Source: JACPTG01 sp964504135 (GTDB lineage Archaea > Nanobdellota > Nanobdellia > Woesearchaeales > UBA10216). Taken from it: DNA of 34,385 bases. A program made the position numbers and the translations under genes. Position 1 is the stretch's first letter. Every line of letters starts with the position of its first letter. The notes beneath the pieces are model-generated. The model was not told where the DNA came from, ran no database searches, and saw nothing but the letters and a program-made list of their open reading frames with translations. Below are positions 21,217 to 29,880 of this stretch, piece after piece. The stretch spans positions 1-34,385 of the forward strand of contig CAZDCW010000012.1 in NCBI GenBank assembly GCA_964504135.1, in the 5' to 3' direction.

Positions 21217-23706
21217 ATGCCGACTGATAAAGAAGTGAAGCTGGAACTCCGCAAAAAAGCATCAGAAGAGCCGGAAAAATATTATGCAGTGGAAGTGCTC
21301 AGGCAGGAAGGCTTCTCAAGGAAACAGTGCGGCAAATGCTCGCGGCACTTCTGGTCTGTAACTGATTCAAAAGTCTGCGGAGACCCGGCATGCAGCGGCG
21401 GATTCAGGTTCTTCGGCACGACGCCTGCAAAAAACAGGCTGGACTACATAGAGGTATGGAAGAAGTTCGCAGGCCATTTCAAAAAACTGGGATACGAGCC
21501 AATAAGGAGATATCCGGTAGCGGCAAGGTGGAGGGATGACACTGACTTTGTGCAGGCAAGCATATACGACTTCCAGCCATATGTGGTGTCCGGGGAAGTG
21601 GAACCCCCTGCAAACCCGCTGGTAGTTCCACAGTTCTCGCTCAGGTTCAACGACATAGACAACGTAGGAATTACAGGAGCCCACTTCACAGGATTCGTAA
21701 TGATAGGCCAGCACGCATTCATGCCGCCTGAAAAATGGGACAAGGACCGGTATTTCTCAGACATACACAGCTGGCTGATGAAAGGCATAGGCCTGGCCAA
21801 AGAGGAAGTTTCCTATCATGAGGACGCATGGGCAGGAGGAGGCAACAGCGGGCCATGCATGGAATACTTCAGCAGAGGCCTGGAACTGGGCAACCAGGTC
21901 TACATGACATATGAAAACACTCCAGCCGGGCTGAAGGAGCTGAAGCTAAAAGTGCTGGACATGGGAATGGGACAGGAAAGGAACGCCTGGTTCACAACAG
22001 CCAAGAGCACAAGCTACGAGGCAGTAATGCCAACAGTCTGCGAAATGCTGCTCAAGCAGACAGGCGCTGAAAATGATACAGAGCTTGTAAAAAAATTCAT
22101 ACCTTACTCATCCTACCTGAATATTGACGAGGTTGAGAATATAGACAAAAGCTGGAAGGAGGTTGCAAAGCAGGTCGGAGTTTCTGCTGAAGGGCTGAAG
22201 GGGAAGATAATGCCCCTGGCCGCGGTATATTCAATAGCCGAGCATACAAGGTCATTGCTCGTGGCACTTAGCGATGGCGTGCTGCCCTCAAACGCAGGAG
22301 GAGGATACAACCTGAGAGTGCTGCTCCGGCGGGCACTTGGACTGGCTGACAAATACAGCTGGAAAGTGGACTTGTACAGAATAGCGGAAGAACACGCAAA
22401 ATACCTCAAGCCCCAGTACCCGGAACTGCTGGACAACCTGGAAGACGTAAAGGAAATACTCGAGGTTGAGGAAAGGAAATACAGGAATACGCTGACAAGG
22501 GCAACCGGACTGGTTGAGGCAGCCATCAGGAAAGGGCAGCTGGATGAAAAAAAACTAATTGAGATGTACGACAGCCAGGGAGTGAATCCGGAAATAATAG
22601 CAGAGGAGGCGGCAAGGCAAAACCGCAAGGTAAAGGTGCCTGACAACTTCTACGCGCTTGTCTCAGCAAGGCATGAGAAAAAAGAGAAGCAGGCAAAACA
22701 ACAGGAAAAAACAGAATTTGCAGGCGTAAAGGAAACAAAAGCATTATACTACCAGGATTACAGGAAAACAGCATTCGAATCAAAGGTAGCTGGAGTGAAA
22801 GGAAAGCACGTTGCGCTCGAGTCAACATACTTCTACCCGACATCAGGCGGGCAGGAGCATGACACAGGCAAAATCAACGGGGAAAAGGTAGCGTCAGTTG
22901 AAAAGCAGGGCAACATAATTGTCCACGTGATGCAGGAAAACCCGAAATTCAAGGCAGGAGACCAGGCAAGGTGCGAAATAGACTGGCTGAGGCGGAAGCA
23001 GCTGACGCAGCACCACACGGCAACGCACATAATCAACGGAATTTTGAGGAAAAAGCTTGGGAACCACGCATGGCAGGCAGGCGCTGCAAAATTCCCGGAC
23101 AAGGCAAGGCTTGACATAACCCACTACGAGCCGCTGACAGACGGACAGCTTAAGGAAATTGAGGCTGAGGCAAACAGGATGGTGCATGCAGGGAAGGAAG
23201 TCAAGAAATATTTCCTGCCACGGGCAGAGGCTGAAAAAAAATTCGGTTTTGCATTGTACCAGGGCGGGGCAGTCCCAGGCAAACAACTGCGGATTGTCGA
23301 GGTCAACGGGCTGGATGTTGAATGCTGCGGCGGAACGCACCTTGACAACACGTCCGAGGCAGAGCAAATAAGAATTCTCCGAAGCTCAAAGATACAGGAC
23401 GGCGTAGTAAGGCTTGAGTTTGCCGCCGGGGAGGCTGCGAGGAAGCTTTACACAGGCGACCAGGACACAGTAAACGAGCTGGCTGCAGTGCTGGAATGCG
23501 AGCCAGGGCAAATCCCCGCAAGGGCAGAGGAGCTGTTCAGCAAATGGAAGGACAAGGTGAAGAAAGGCAAACACGTAGATGCAAAGCTAACTGCCGCAGC
23601 AACTTATGACGGCGATGTTCTTGCAAAGGCATCTGAAATATTCAGGACGCAGAAAGAGCATTTAGTGAAGACTGCAAAGAGGTTTAGGGATGAACTTGAA
23701 AATTAA
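21217..23706 (+). CDS. alaS: Alanyl-tRNA synthetase, archaeal type
   Basis: The 829-aa enzyme charges tRNA-Ala. It starts with the archaeal extension containing a four-Cys zinc site (CGKCSRHFW ... CGDPAC), then the class II catalytic core (RFFGTTPAKNRLDYIEVWKKF, ARWRDDTDFVQASI, GNSGPCMEYF). The editing domain has both zinc motifs, HHTATH and CCGGTH, so it should clear mischarged Ser/Gly-tRNA-Ala. It is shorter than the usual ~900 aa: after the editing domain only ~100 aa remain, so the C-terminal dimerisation and tRNA-binding part appears reduced. It overlaps the convergent lipoprotein gene by 4 nt. Confidence 0.95.
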   Translation: MPTDKEVKLELRKKASEEPEKYYAVEVLRQEGFSRKQCGKCSRHFWSVTDSKVCGDPACSGGFRFFGTTPAKNRLDYIEVWKKFAGHFKKLGYEPIRRYPVAARWRDDTDFVQASIYDFQPYVVSGEVEPPANPLVVPQFSLRFNDIDNVGITGAHFTGFVMIGQHAFMPPEKWDKDRYFSDIHSWLMKGIGLAKEEVSYHEDAWAGGGNSGPCMEYFSRGLELGNQVYMTYENTPAGLKELKLKVLDMGMGQERNAWFTTAKSTSYEAVMPTVCEMLLKQTGAENDTELVKKFIPYSSYLNIDEVENIDKSWKEVAKQVGVSAEGLKGKIMPLAAVYSIAEHTRSLLVALSDGVLPSNAGGGYNLRVLLRRALGLADKYSWKVDLYRIAEEHAKYLKPQYPELLDNLEDVKEILEVEERKYRNTLTRATGLVEAAIRKGQLDEKKLIEMYDSQGVNPEIIAEEAARQNRKVKVPDNFYALVSARHEKKEKQAKQQEKTEFAGVKETKALYYQDYRKTAFESKVAGVKGKHVALESTYFYPTSGGQEHDTGKINGEKVASVEKQGNIIVHVMQENPKFKAGDQARCEIDWLRRKQLTQHHTATHIINGILRKKLGNHAWQAGAAKFPDKARLDITHYEPLTDGQLKEIEAEANRMVHAGKEVKKYFLPRAEAEKKFGFALYQGGAVPGKQLRIVEVNGLDVECCGGTHLDNTSEAEQIRILRSSKIQDGVVRLEFAAGEAARKLYTGDQDTVNELAAVLECEPGQIPARAEELFSKWKDKVKKGKHVDAKLTAAATYDGDVLAKASEIFRTQKEHLVKTAKRFRDELEN

Positions 23707-24812
23707 TTTGCAGGCTTTGCACAGGCAGTCTCCACTTTTTCAAACCTGCCTGATTCGCCTATTGAATAAAAAGATATTTCTTTAACGCAAGGCATGCCAT
23801 TTATCATAGTGGGGTTGGCATACTCCTGCCTTTCTGTTACGATCATCCATGGAGGCTCATATGCGAACAGGAAATAATATGCAAGTCCCCTTGCAAACAA
23901 GGTTTTCTCATACACTGCATTCTCATCCAGAACGCCTTCTGCAGTACCGTCAATAATCCTGAACTCATATCGTCCCAAGTTTATGTAAGGATTGGCCCAA
24001 TTGATTCCAAAGTCAAGCTTGCCGTCACCATTATAGTCAGCCACGCTTGGACTCAAATAAGCAACAGGAACCAAACCAAGGTTGTAATCCCTGACGAATA
24101 TCAATGGCAGCTTGATTTCAGCCAGTCCTGGCCCGGGCTCATCGAAAACAGAGCCGAACTCATCCACATAAAACTTTGGAACATCCGGAGCGTCGCACCT
24201 TGGAACACCGTACTCCAGTAATCCGCCTTTTAAGCGCATTTCCTGCTTTACCCGGCTGCAAATGAACTCCTGCTCAGGAGGGTGGTTAACCGGCAAAAAC
24301 TGATAATAGCCCTTGAAATAGCTCACTTCACTACCCTTCTGCACAACAGGATAAGTGCCTTCAAGGATGAGCCCTGCCGGAACTCTCTTCACCTCGTATT
24401 TGCCGCCTCCGGAATCAACGAAAATGGTGCGCAAATTACGACCATCAACAACCTCAGTAACCAATATGCCCTGGGCGTTAACCCAACGCAAAACATAGTC
24501 AGATTTTCCGTCCCCGTTCAGGTCACCTAAATTCCTGACCAACTTGCTGCTGTCAGTCCAATGAGGCCTGTTAAACCTGGGAACAGTAACAGATGGCTGA
24601 CCATCCCAAGTACGGTAATAACTGACCTCGCCAGGCTCACCGTTGTCAACAAGGTAAACCAGGTCAACCTGCTGAGGTTCCGGAGTAGCAGTGGCCGTTG
24701 GCTTTGGCGTGGGCACAGGCTTTGGCGTAGCTTCCGACCGGCCGCTGCCGCAGGCAATTGAGGCTGCAGCTAACAGGGCAGCACCAATGTAACCAAAGGC
24801 TTTAGCATTCAT
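23703..24812 (-). CDS. Lipoprotein with FG-GAP/VCBS-like repeats
   Basis: The 369-aa protein has an N-terminal hydrophobic segment ending AASIAC, a plausible lipobox with Cys near residue 21. A Pro/Thr-rich spacer (TPKPVPTPKPTATATPEP) follows. Two FG-GAP/VCBS-type calcium-binding motifs (GDLNGDGKSDYVLRW and ADYNGDGKLDFGINW) are seen, as in beta-propeller surface proteins, but the remainder does not obviously contain more. It is likely an outer-face lipoprotein; function is unknown. ATG 24812 is preferred over in-frame GTG 24818. A palindrome (24815-24828) sits just upstream, and a TATA box (24836-24845) fits a leaderless start. Confidence 0.75.
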   Translation of the reverse strand: MNAKAFGYIGAALLAAASIACGSGRSEATPKPVPTPKPTATATPEPQQVDLVYLVDNGEPGEVSYYRTWDGQPSVTVPRFNRPHWTDSSKLVRNLGDLNGDGKSDYVLRWVNAQGILVTEVVDGRNLRTIFVDSGGGKYEVKRVPAGLILEGTYPVVQKGSEVSYFKGYYQFLPVNHPPEQEFICSRVKQEMRLKGGLLEYGVPRCDAPDVPKFYVDEFGSVFDEPGPGLAEIKLPLIFVRDYNLGLVPVAYLSPSVADYNGDGKLDFGINWANPYINLGRYEFRIIDGTAEGVLDENAVYEKTLFARGLAYYFLFAYEPPWMIVTERQEYANPTMINGMPCVKEISFYSIGESGRFEKVETACAKPAN

Positions 24813-24814
24813 AA

Positions 24815-24828
24815 CCACTTAGAAGTGG
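24815..24828. promoter_or_regulatory. Palindromic operator candidate CCACTT-AG-AAGTGG
   Basis: A perfect 6-bp inverted repeat with 2-nt spacer lies directly upstream of the lipoprotein ATG and 10-20 nt downstream of its TATA box (minus strand), so a bound protein would block transcription initiation. It could also be a short hairpin in the mRNA leader if transcription starts upstream. Confidence 0.4.
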
Positions 24829-24835
24829 CTAATCG

Positions 24836-24896
24836 CTTATAAACCTTTCCATGGCCTGGCTGGCTTTTCCGAAAGACAAATCGAAACTTATATAAA
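24836..24896. promoter_or_regulatory. Divergent TATA boxes for the lipoprotein and THUMP genes
   Basis: CTTATAAACC (24836-24845, read as GGTTTATAAG on the minus strand) serves the lipoprotein. TTATATAAA (24888-24896) is 27 nt before the GTG of the THUMP gene. Neither start has a clear ribosome-binding site, so both mRNAs are likely leaderless. Confidence 0.55.
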
Positions 24897-24918
24897 TCCG
24901 CAGCAGCCAGGAAGAAGG

Positions 24919-25641
24919 GTGGCGAAAAGAAAGCCAAAAAAGGCGGCAGGAAAGGGAAGAAAGGCAACTTCTAAGAAGCGGGCAGCAGTGAAAAGAACTG
25001 CCAAGAAAGCGCTGGCAAAAAAATCTGTCAAGAAGGCTGCAGGGAAGGCGAGGCTGGCACGAAAGACCGCCCGAAAGGCGCCTGTCAAGAAGCAGCCAAA
25101 GCCGGTGATGGCCAGGGTCCTTACTGCAAAGGCAAACATGCTGGTAACGTACGACCCCAACCATAAGGGAACAGCCGAAGCGGAAATAAAGGAGGCGTTC
25201 GCAAGGATAGGCGAAAGGTACGAATTAATGGATACGCCTGTTGAAGGGCTGTTCAAGCTGAAGACGCAGGACGCAAGAAGGGTCGCCAAAAAGCTTTCAG
25301 ACTTAAGCAGAAGGGAACATCAAGTTCTGAGCACAACGCACAAGTACATTCCAATAGACCTATGGTGCAAATCAGATCTTCCTGCGATGCAAAAGGCAGT
25401 CAAGGCACTCGTCCCGAACATAGGCCAGAATGAAAGGTGGAAGATGGGCCTCAACAAGAGACACTGGGACAAAATGCACCTCACAGAGTTGATTATAAAG
25501 CTTACAGATGTCATAGACAGGCCAAAAGTTGACCTTGAGAAGCCAGAGAAGATAGTCCAGGTCGAGATAATAGGCGAAGAATCAGGCATTGCGCTGCTTA
25601 GGCCGGACGAATTCCTGGATGTGGTGCAGGCGAAGCTTTAA
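24919..25641 (+). CDS. THUMP-domain RNA-binding protein with a histone H1-like Lys/Ala-rich tail
   Basis: Residues 1-60 are almost all Lys, Arg and Ala (for example KKAAGKGRKATSKKR), like the tails of histone H1 or of nucleic acid-binding proteins. From about residue 66 a conserved domain follows (RVLTAKANMLVTYDP) that ends in a THUMP-like segment (KIVQVEIIGEESGIALLRPDE), as in the archaeal Tan1-like family. Tan1 aids tRNA acetylation (ac4C) at position 12 in eukaryotes; archaeal members are presumed tRNA binders. The basic tail should raise RNA affinity. The start is GTG, 27 nt after a TATA box. Its end overlaps the convergent gene by 4 nt. Confidence 0.8.
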   Translation: MAKRKPKKAAGKGRKATSKKRAAVKRTAKKALAKKSVKKAAGKARLARKTARKAPVKKQPKPVMARVLTAKANMLVTYDPNHKGTAEAEIKEAFARIGERYELMDTPVEGLFKLKTQDARRVAKKLSDLSRREHQVLSTTHKYIPIDLWCKSDLPAMQKAVKALVPNIGQNERWKMGLNKRHWDKMHLTELIIKLTDVIDRPKVDLEKPEKIVQVEIIGEESGIALLRPDEFLDVVQAKL

Positions 25642-26366
25642 ACTTGGTAATCCCTGGCTTCATCCCTTAAAAATTCTACAAACTTGCTGCCCTTAAGAAT
25701 AATCCACGGGCCATTTGTGTAACTAGTTCCGAAACGGCCTCTTGTTTTGAAAGGTCTCATAGATTTTCTGTGAAGCGTTGCCCGGCCTGCCATTAAGACT
25801 TCTTTCCACTCCGGGTTTTTCAACCCCAAAGCGAATTTTAAATCGTCCCCAGTTTTCTGCGGAACACCATTTAAAACCACCTCTCTTCCTTGTATTTTAA
25901 CATCACCATCCTCGGGTGCCACAAGGTAAGCCTGCGTTCCCCGATAGGGGACAACTCTATCTCCGAGAGGGGAAAGGCCTAATTCACGATAGGAATCGCC
26001 GCCAATCCTTACAACATAAACATCCCCAGAAACCATTTCATAATCCAAGATGCGCTCCTGAAGTTCTTTATCAGCCAAAAGATTTGCCGCGTCAATTCCT
26101 GAATCTTGGCAAATTGAGTCCAGGCCATGCATAATGCTTCTTCGCATCTCAACAGATGGGCCTTCCAAACTGCCTACAACAGCTAATGGCACGTAATCAA
26201 ACCCAAAATGCGGGTCGTTAACAAAATCTCCTGGTGCAATGCCCGCCAGCGTACCGGCCCGATGATAACGGCTCAAAACGTCTCCTGTGATAAGCCCTTC
26301 AGGAATGGCAATTATACCATTGTGCTCAAGCTTGTTATGCTCCATAATAGTGTATATGCCCGCCAT
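25638..26366 (-). CDS. Unrecognised 242-aa protein
   Basis: I do not recognise this protein. It has no signal or membrane segment. The first half (GIIAIPEGLITGDVLSRYH ... GDFVNDPHFGFDYVPLAVVG) looks alpha/beta. The end is rich in Arg/Lys with RGRFGTSYTNGPWIILKG. No catalytic motif is obvious. Base composition is slightly more AT-rich than the neighbours. The ATG at 26366 lies about 30 nt downstream of an AGATTTAAAA box (26391-26400, minus strand), in keeping with a leaderless mRNA; a second in-frame ATG seven codons in is possible. Confidence 0.7.
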   Translation of the reverse strand: MAGIYTIMEHNKLEHNGIIAIPEGLITGDVLSRYHRAGTLAGIAPGDFVNDPHFGFDYVPLAVVGSLEGPSVEMRRSIMHGLDSICQDSGIDAANLLADKELQERILDYEMVSGDVYVVRIGGDSYRELGLSPLGDRVVPYRGTQAYLVAPEDGDVKIQGREVVLNGVPQKTGDDLKFALGLKNPEWKEVLMAGRATLHRKSMRPFKTRGRFGTSYTNGPWIILKGSKFVEFLRDEARDYQV

Positions 26367-26429
26367 TAGGATACTGCATTTTTGTCAGCTTTTTAAATCT
26401 TTCCAACGTAACCACTTGTCAGGGATTAT

Positions 26430-27656
26430 TTACAAAAAACTATCCAGCTTCATCTGCGACCTTGACCTAAGCAGCAGGCTGCTGGACAGAATTCTGCTGA
26501 AATGGGCGTAGCCGAACTTTCTCGAAAGCAGAGCCTGGGCATACTTCATCATCAGTTCCATTGAAGAGAACTCTATTGGTTTCTCGGCAGCAGCCTTCCT
26601 GACAGCCTCCCTGACAACCCAGACGCCAAGCGGAAGCTGATACTCATCAGTAATCATCCTTACAACCAGCACCGAGGCCTGCCGCTTCATGGACTTAAGC
26701 AGCTCAAGCACGCCAAGCCGGGCTGCGTAATAGCCGCCTGCGCAGCTCTCAGCGTAAGTCTTCCTGCCTGCGTAAGATTCGTAATCAGTGGAGAAGTCAT
26801 CAGCCCTTGCGTAAGCCTCAAAAAGCTCATAAGACCACACATCGGGAAAAAGCATGACAAGATAATAATTGCCCAGGTAGCCTCCGAAAAATGCAAGGTG
26901 GCTTCCAACTTCCTGAAAGTCCTTTACCCCGGCAATCAGCTGCTTTCCAATTATGTCGTCTGTTGCAGTTATGGCGAACCTTGTCGGGACAAGCTTCCTG
27001 CCAGGCTTAAGGCCTAACGTGCCCACTGACAGGATTTTGCTCAGGAAATTAACGTCAAAGCTGCTCCTGTATAGGTAGCTGACTGCCTCAGCAGCCCTAA
27101 GGTCAGTGTCTGAGAAAACCTTCTCAACCTTTGCATGCACTCTTGGATTTGAAGCCAGGCTGGCAGATTCCAGCTCAACAGCAGGGCCTGAAGGCGCGGT
27201 GAACTCGCTAAAGCTAATGCCAATAGCAGGCTTCCTTTTGAACGAAACTTCAACGTCAACAGGCTTGGAAGCCATGGCAACATCCCTTGCAAGGGCAAGA
27301 TACCTGCTGCCTGACTTCACCTGCGATTTGGCCCTTGAATTCACAAGCGAGGCGCGATAGTCAACGATCTGCGGAACCTTCAGGTTTGAAGAAGACCAGA
27401 ACTCAGGCGCGTCATACATCCAGGCGTCATCAGAAACCACCCCAGGGCTGAGGATGCCCACGTTCACCAGGGGATAGCCAAACCTGCCTACAAAGGGGGC
27501 AGGGCTCGAGCCAAAGAAATGCTGCTTTGCCAGGCGCTCACGAAGCATGCCTGCTATTGACGCCCTCGCGCAGGCAGGGCAAACAAACTCTGAGTAATAG
27601 GCTGCCGGAAAGGACCTTGAGCAGGACCTGCATAACCGCCTCCTGAAGATGTTCAT
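26430..27656 (-). CDS. nreA: DNA repair protein NreA with C-terminal PIP box
   Basis: The 408-aa protein is the archaeal repair factor NreA. It has an N-terminal zinc ribbon with two C-x2-C pairs (CRSC and CPAC), the family block FGSSPAPFVGRFGYP followed by VNVGILSPG, and the late block VRMITDEYQLPLGVWVVREAVRKA. It ends QMKLDSFL, a PCNA-interacting (PIP) box (Q-x2-[L]-x2-F). NreA in Haloferax acts in mitomycin C repair and binds PCNA. The ATG begins 50 nt after the edge of repeat copy B, and the 5' region lies within that element. It is not obviously co-transcribed with the genes on either side. Confidence 0.92.
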   Translation of the reverse strand: MNIFRRRLCRSCSRSFPAAYYSEFVCPACARASIAGMLRERLAKQHFFGSSPAPFVGRFGYPLVNVGILSPGVVSDDAWMYDAPEFWSSSNLKVPQIVDYRASLVNSRAKSQVKSGSRYLALARDVAMASKPVDVEVSFKRKPAIGISFSEFTAPSGPAVELESASLASNPRVHAKVEKVFSDTDLRAAEAVSYLYRSSFDVNFLSKILSVGTLGLKPGRKLVPTRFAITATDDIIGKQLIAGVKDFQEVGSHLAFFGGYLGNYYLVMLFPDVWSYELFEAYARADDFSTDYESYAGRKTYAESCAGGYYAARLGVLELLKSMKRQASVLVVRMITDEYQLPLGVWVVREAVRKAAAEKPIEFSSMELMMKYAQALLSRKFGYAHFSRILSSSLLLRSRSQMKLDSFL

Positions 27657-27663
27657 AATATAC

Positions 27664-27880
27664 GGGCCAGGGGCTTGTGCATAAAACTTTTTTCACAATT
27701 TGACCAGTAGCAGCCTGTTCCTGCTTTGTTTTGGCCCCCCCTTTCGGGAATATGCAACGTGTACGGTTCGTGCACTGTTTTTCCAATGTTCGCTGCCAGT
27801 AATGCCTTGTACGGCCACCTTGTTACAGTTCACGAAGAGCCCAGTACACGAAGAGTTAGCCTGCTGTTAAAATAGTAACG
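27664..27880. repeat. Intergenic structured element, copy B (homologue of 15694-15895)
   Basis: This occupies most of the 327-nt gap between nreA and rps15. Shared blocks with copy A are GGGCCAGGGGCTT (27664-27676), AGTAGCAGCCTG (27706-27717), a CCCC/GGG hairpin near 27735-27748, CGTGTAC (27758-27764), CAATGTTCGCTGCC (27784-27797), and the 22-nt block 27844-27865 with two mismatches. The stems are kept: AGCAG with CTGCT, and CGTGTAC with GTACACG. Copy B also has a doubled stem: GGTTCGTG pairs with CACGAA (27831-27836), next to a tandem CACGAAGAG (27831-27839 and 27847-27855). The remaining 100 nt (27881-27983) contain nothing I can identify. Confidence 0.6.
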
Positions 27881-27983
27881 TTTAAGCAAAACTACAAACC
27901 AGCAACGACTAACCACCAACCACTAATGAGTCATCCTGCTATGAATTAAAGTCTGATACTGTGTGCTATGAGAAAGAACAAGC

Positions 27984-28439
27984 CTACTCCATCAGCAGCC
28001 TGACCTTCTCAGGGTCATACTGCCAGTTTTTCGCAACACGGCCTGAGCCCTTGTAGTACTTGACAAGCCTTCTAATCTTTGACTCTGTAAGCTGGAGGCC
28101 GCGCTTTCCAGTCATGTCCTTCCTGTTCCCGTCCAGGTGTTTTTTGAGCGTAATGTTTCGCTTAATCAGCGCCATCAGGTCCTCGGGTATGGTCGGCTGC
28201 ATCTTTTTTTCCTTCAGTATGGCTGTTATTTTCTTCTCAGCAGCCAGCCTTACGCTTGGAATCCCATAAGTGTCCCTCAGGTGCATACCTATCTGGCTTG
28301 GCGACCTGCCTTCCTTTGATAGCTTTGTAATCAGAAGCTCAATTTCCTTGTCCTTGTATCTTACCCAAGCTGGCTTTGCCCTGGCCGCTGGCCTCTTTGA
28401 GCCTGCCTTGCCTTTCTTCCTGGAGTGCATCCTTGCCAT
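27984..28439 (-). CDS. rps15: 30S ribosomal protein uS15 (S15)
   Basis: The 151-aa protein is archaeal/eukaryal-type S15 with the N-terminal extension (MARMHSRKKGKAGSKRP) followed by the conserved W-V-x-Y block, GMHLRDTYGIPSVR, and the helical core ending GLQLTESKIRRLVKYYKGSG. It binds helices 20-22 of 16S rRNA in early 30S assembly. TTTATAAAG on the opposite strand around 28462-28471 gives a TATA box (minus) about 26 nt upstream of the ATG, so the mRNA is probably leaderless. Length is that of the archaeal family. Confidence 0.96.
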   Translation of the reverse strand: MARMHSRKKGKAGSKRPAARAKPAWVRYKDKEIELLITKLSKEGRSPSQIGMHLRDTYGIPSVRLAAEKKITAILKEKKMQPTIPEDLMALIKRNITLKKHLDGNRKDMTGKRGLQLTESKIRRLVKYYKGSGRVAKNWQYDPEKVRLLME

Positions 28440-28480
28440 TGGACCAGCGGAATTCCCGGACTATTTATAAAGAATTGCAT

Positions 28481-29326
28481 TTAGGATACAAGGTATGTAT
28501 GTTCTGGCGTCTGTATTCTGCACGGCATGCCTGTTATAGAGTTGGCCAGGACTGTGGCCACCATTATATGCCCCTGGCCGCTTAAGTGCACCAGGTCGCC
28601 GTGGCTGTACTTGGGCTGCATGAGGCCTGTTTCCCGGCTTGCCAGCGCTGAGTGGATGTCCGCCACCCTGGTTAGAGGGTCACAGTTGGCCACAATCAGG
28701 CTGTTGGTAATTGAGATGAGCCGCTTTCCCTCTGCCAGCTTTTCCCGTTCTGCCCTGGGTTGGGATTTGTCTGTGAGGTAATCCTCCAAAGCATTGCCGT
28801 ATGGCGGGATTGTGCACACTACTGGAATTATGCCCCTGCTGGCAGCCCGCCTGCTCATGTCAAGAAGGTTTTCAGTGATTTGGGCTGCAGCCAGCCTGAG
28901 TGTGCTGCTGCCTGCATCTCTTATCACTGACCTGTAAATCTGAACTGCATCGATTTGCTCAGGCTCACGCCTGCCTGGGGAAACAGCCTCTGGCTCGCGC
29001 ATGGCCTCAATGGCTGCCCCTATGTCATTTGTCCCGGCCTGGATTATGGCGTATTCAGGAGACCCTTGCAGGACATCCTCCTCAAACCTGGCCATCATGT
29101 CATAAGTGGTGTCGCCTGGCACGCCGCTGTTTATCACCCAATTCCCGTCTTCCAACTCGTAGCCGGGGTTCCTTAGGTCCAAAACCAGTTCGCCGCCCCG
29201 CCAGCTCACTCGTTCTGAGAACGGCCTGAATAATTCTTCAAGAACCTGCGTATACACAGGGGAAACCACAAAGATGTCGCCCCCGAAAGTGTTGCTTGCG
29301 CCTATTGCAACTGCCTTCGGCCTCAT
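28481..29326 (-). CDS. SGNH/GDSL-family hydrolase, cytosolic
   Basis: The 281-aa protein shows all four SGNH blocks: block I AIGASNTFG with the nucleophile Ser but Ala instead of the usual Asp (GDS), block II Gly in NSGVPGDTT, block III Asn in QAGTNDI, and block V DLVHLSGQGH with Asp and His of the triad. SGNH enzymes hydrolyse esters, often of lipids or acylated glycans. No signal peptide is present, which makes an intracellular role likely. It is on the minus strand and ends 42 nt before rps15's start. A TATA-like ATATAAAG (minus, near 29346-29354) fits the ATG at 29326. Confidence 0.82.
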   Translation of the reverse strand: MRPKAVAIGASNTFGGDIFVVSPVYTQVLEELFRPFSERVSWRGGELVLDLRNPGYELEDGNWVINSGVPGDTTYDMMARFEEDVLQGSPEYAIIQAGTNDIGAAIEAMREPEAVSPGRREPEQIDAVQIYRSVIRDAGSSTLRLAAAQITENLLDMSRRAASRGIIPVVCTIPPYGNALEDYLTDKSQPRAEREKLAEGKRLISITNSLIVANCDPLTRVADIHSALASRETGLMQPKYSHGDLVHLSGQGHIMVATVLANSITGMPCRIQTPEHTYLVS

Positions 29327-29418
29327 AGGGGCGTGTATGTTTGCGCTCTTTATATTGTTAATTCAAAAGGCCGCTCCCTTCGCAGAATTTTTATAGACTT
29401 CCTGATTTGCGGCAAATT

Positions 29419-29880
29419 ATGGCAAGTTACTTGGAGCTGCTGGCCCGCCTGGAAATTGATGTGATGGGATTTGCAGGCGCGACTTATGCGGGCATTATTG
29501 TAGGGGAGGCTGCTTACGCCAGCCAGGAGTGGTCATTGGAGGCTGAATTGGTGAAGGATTTTCTCTTCCTTGCCGGAGCATTTTCCGCAGGGCGTGTTTT
29601 TAGTTTGGGAGGCATTTATCATAGGCTTGTTAAAGGGTATTACAGCGGGCATCACGCGCTTGAGGCTTTGGCGACTTCAGGCATAATCGGGCTGCATTCG
29701 CTTGCTGCCAGCGGCATTCAGGACTTCTCTGAGGCTGTGCTTAAATACCAATGGGAACCCGGCGACAAGCTGTGGTTTATGCTTGCCGGCGCGGCTGTTG
29801 GAGTTGGCCTGAATCATCTTGTCAGGTCAGCGGGCCGGCCAGAGGATACTCTCAGCCTTAAGCCTGAATATCTGGAATAA
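29419..29880 (+). CDS. Small integral membrane protein of unknown function
   Basis: The 153-aa protein is rich in hydrophobic stretches (GFAGATYAGIIVGEAAYA, FLFLAGAFSAGRVF, LEALATSGIIGLHSLA, LWFMLAGAAVGVGL), suggesting three or four membrane helices with small residues typical of helix packing. There is no recognised motif. The start at ATG 29419 is preferred to the in-frame TTG at 29407, since the TATA box TTTTTATAG (29389-29397) lies about 26 nt upstream of it. It is divergent from the SGNH gene. Confidence 0.7.
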   Translation: MASYLELLARLEIDVMGFAGATYAGIIVGEAAYASQEWSLEAELVKDFLFLAGAFSAGRVFSLGGIYHRLVKGYYSGHHALEALATSGIIGLHSLAASGIQDFSEAVLKYQWEPGDKLWFMLAGAAVGVGLNHLVRSAGRPEDTLSLKPEYLE

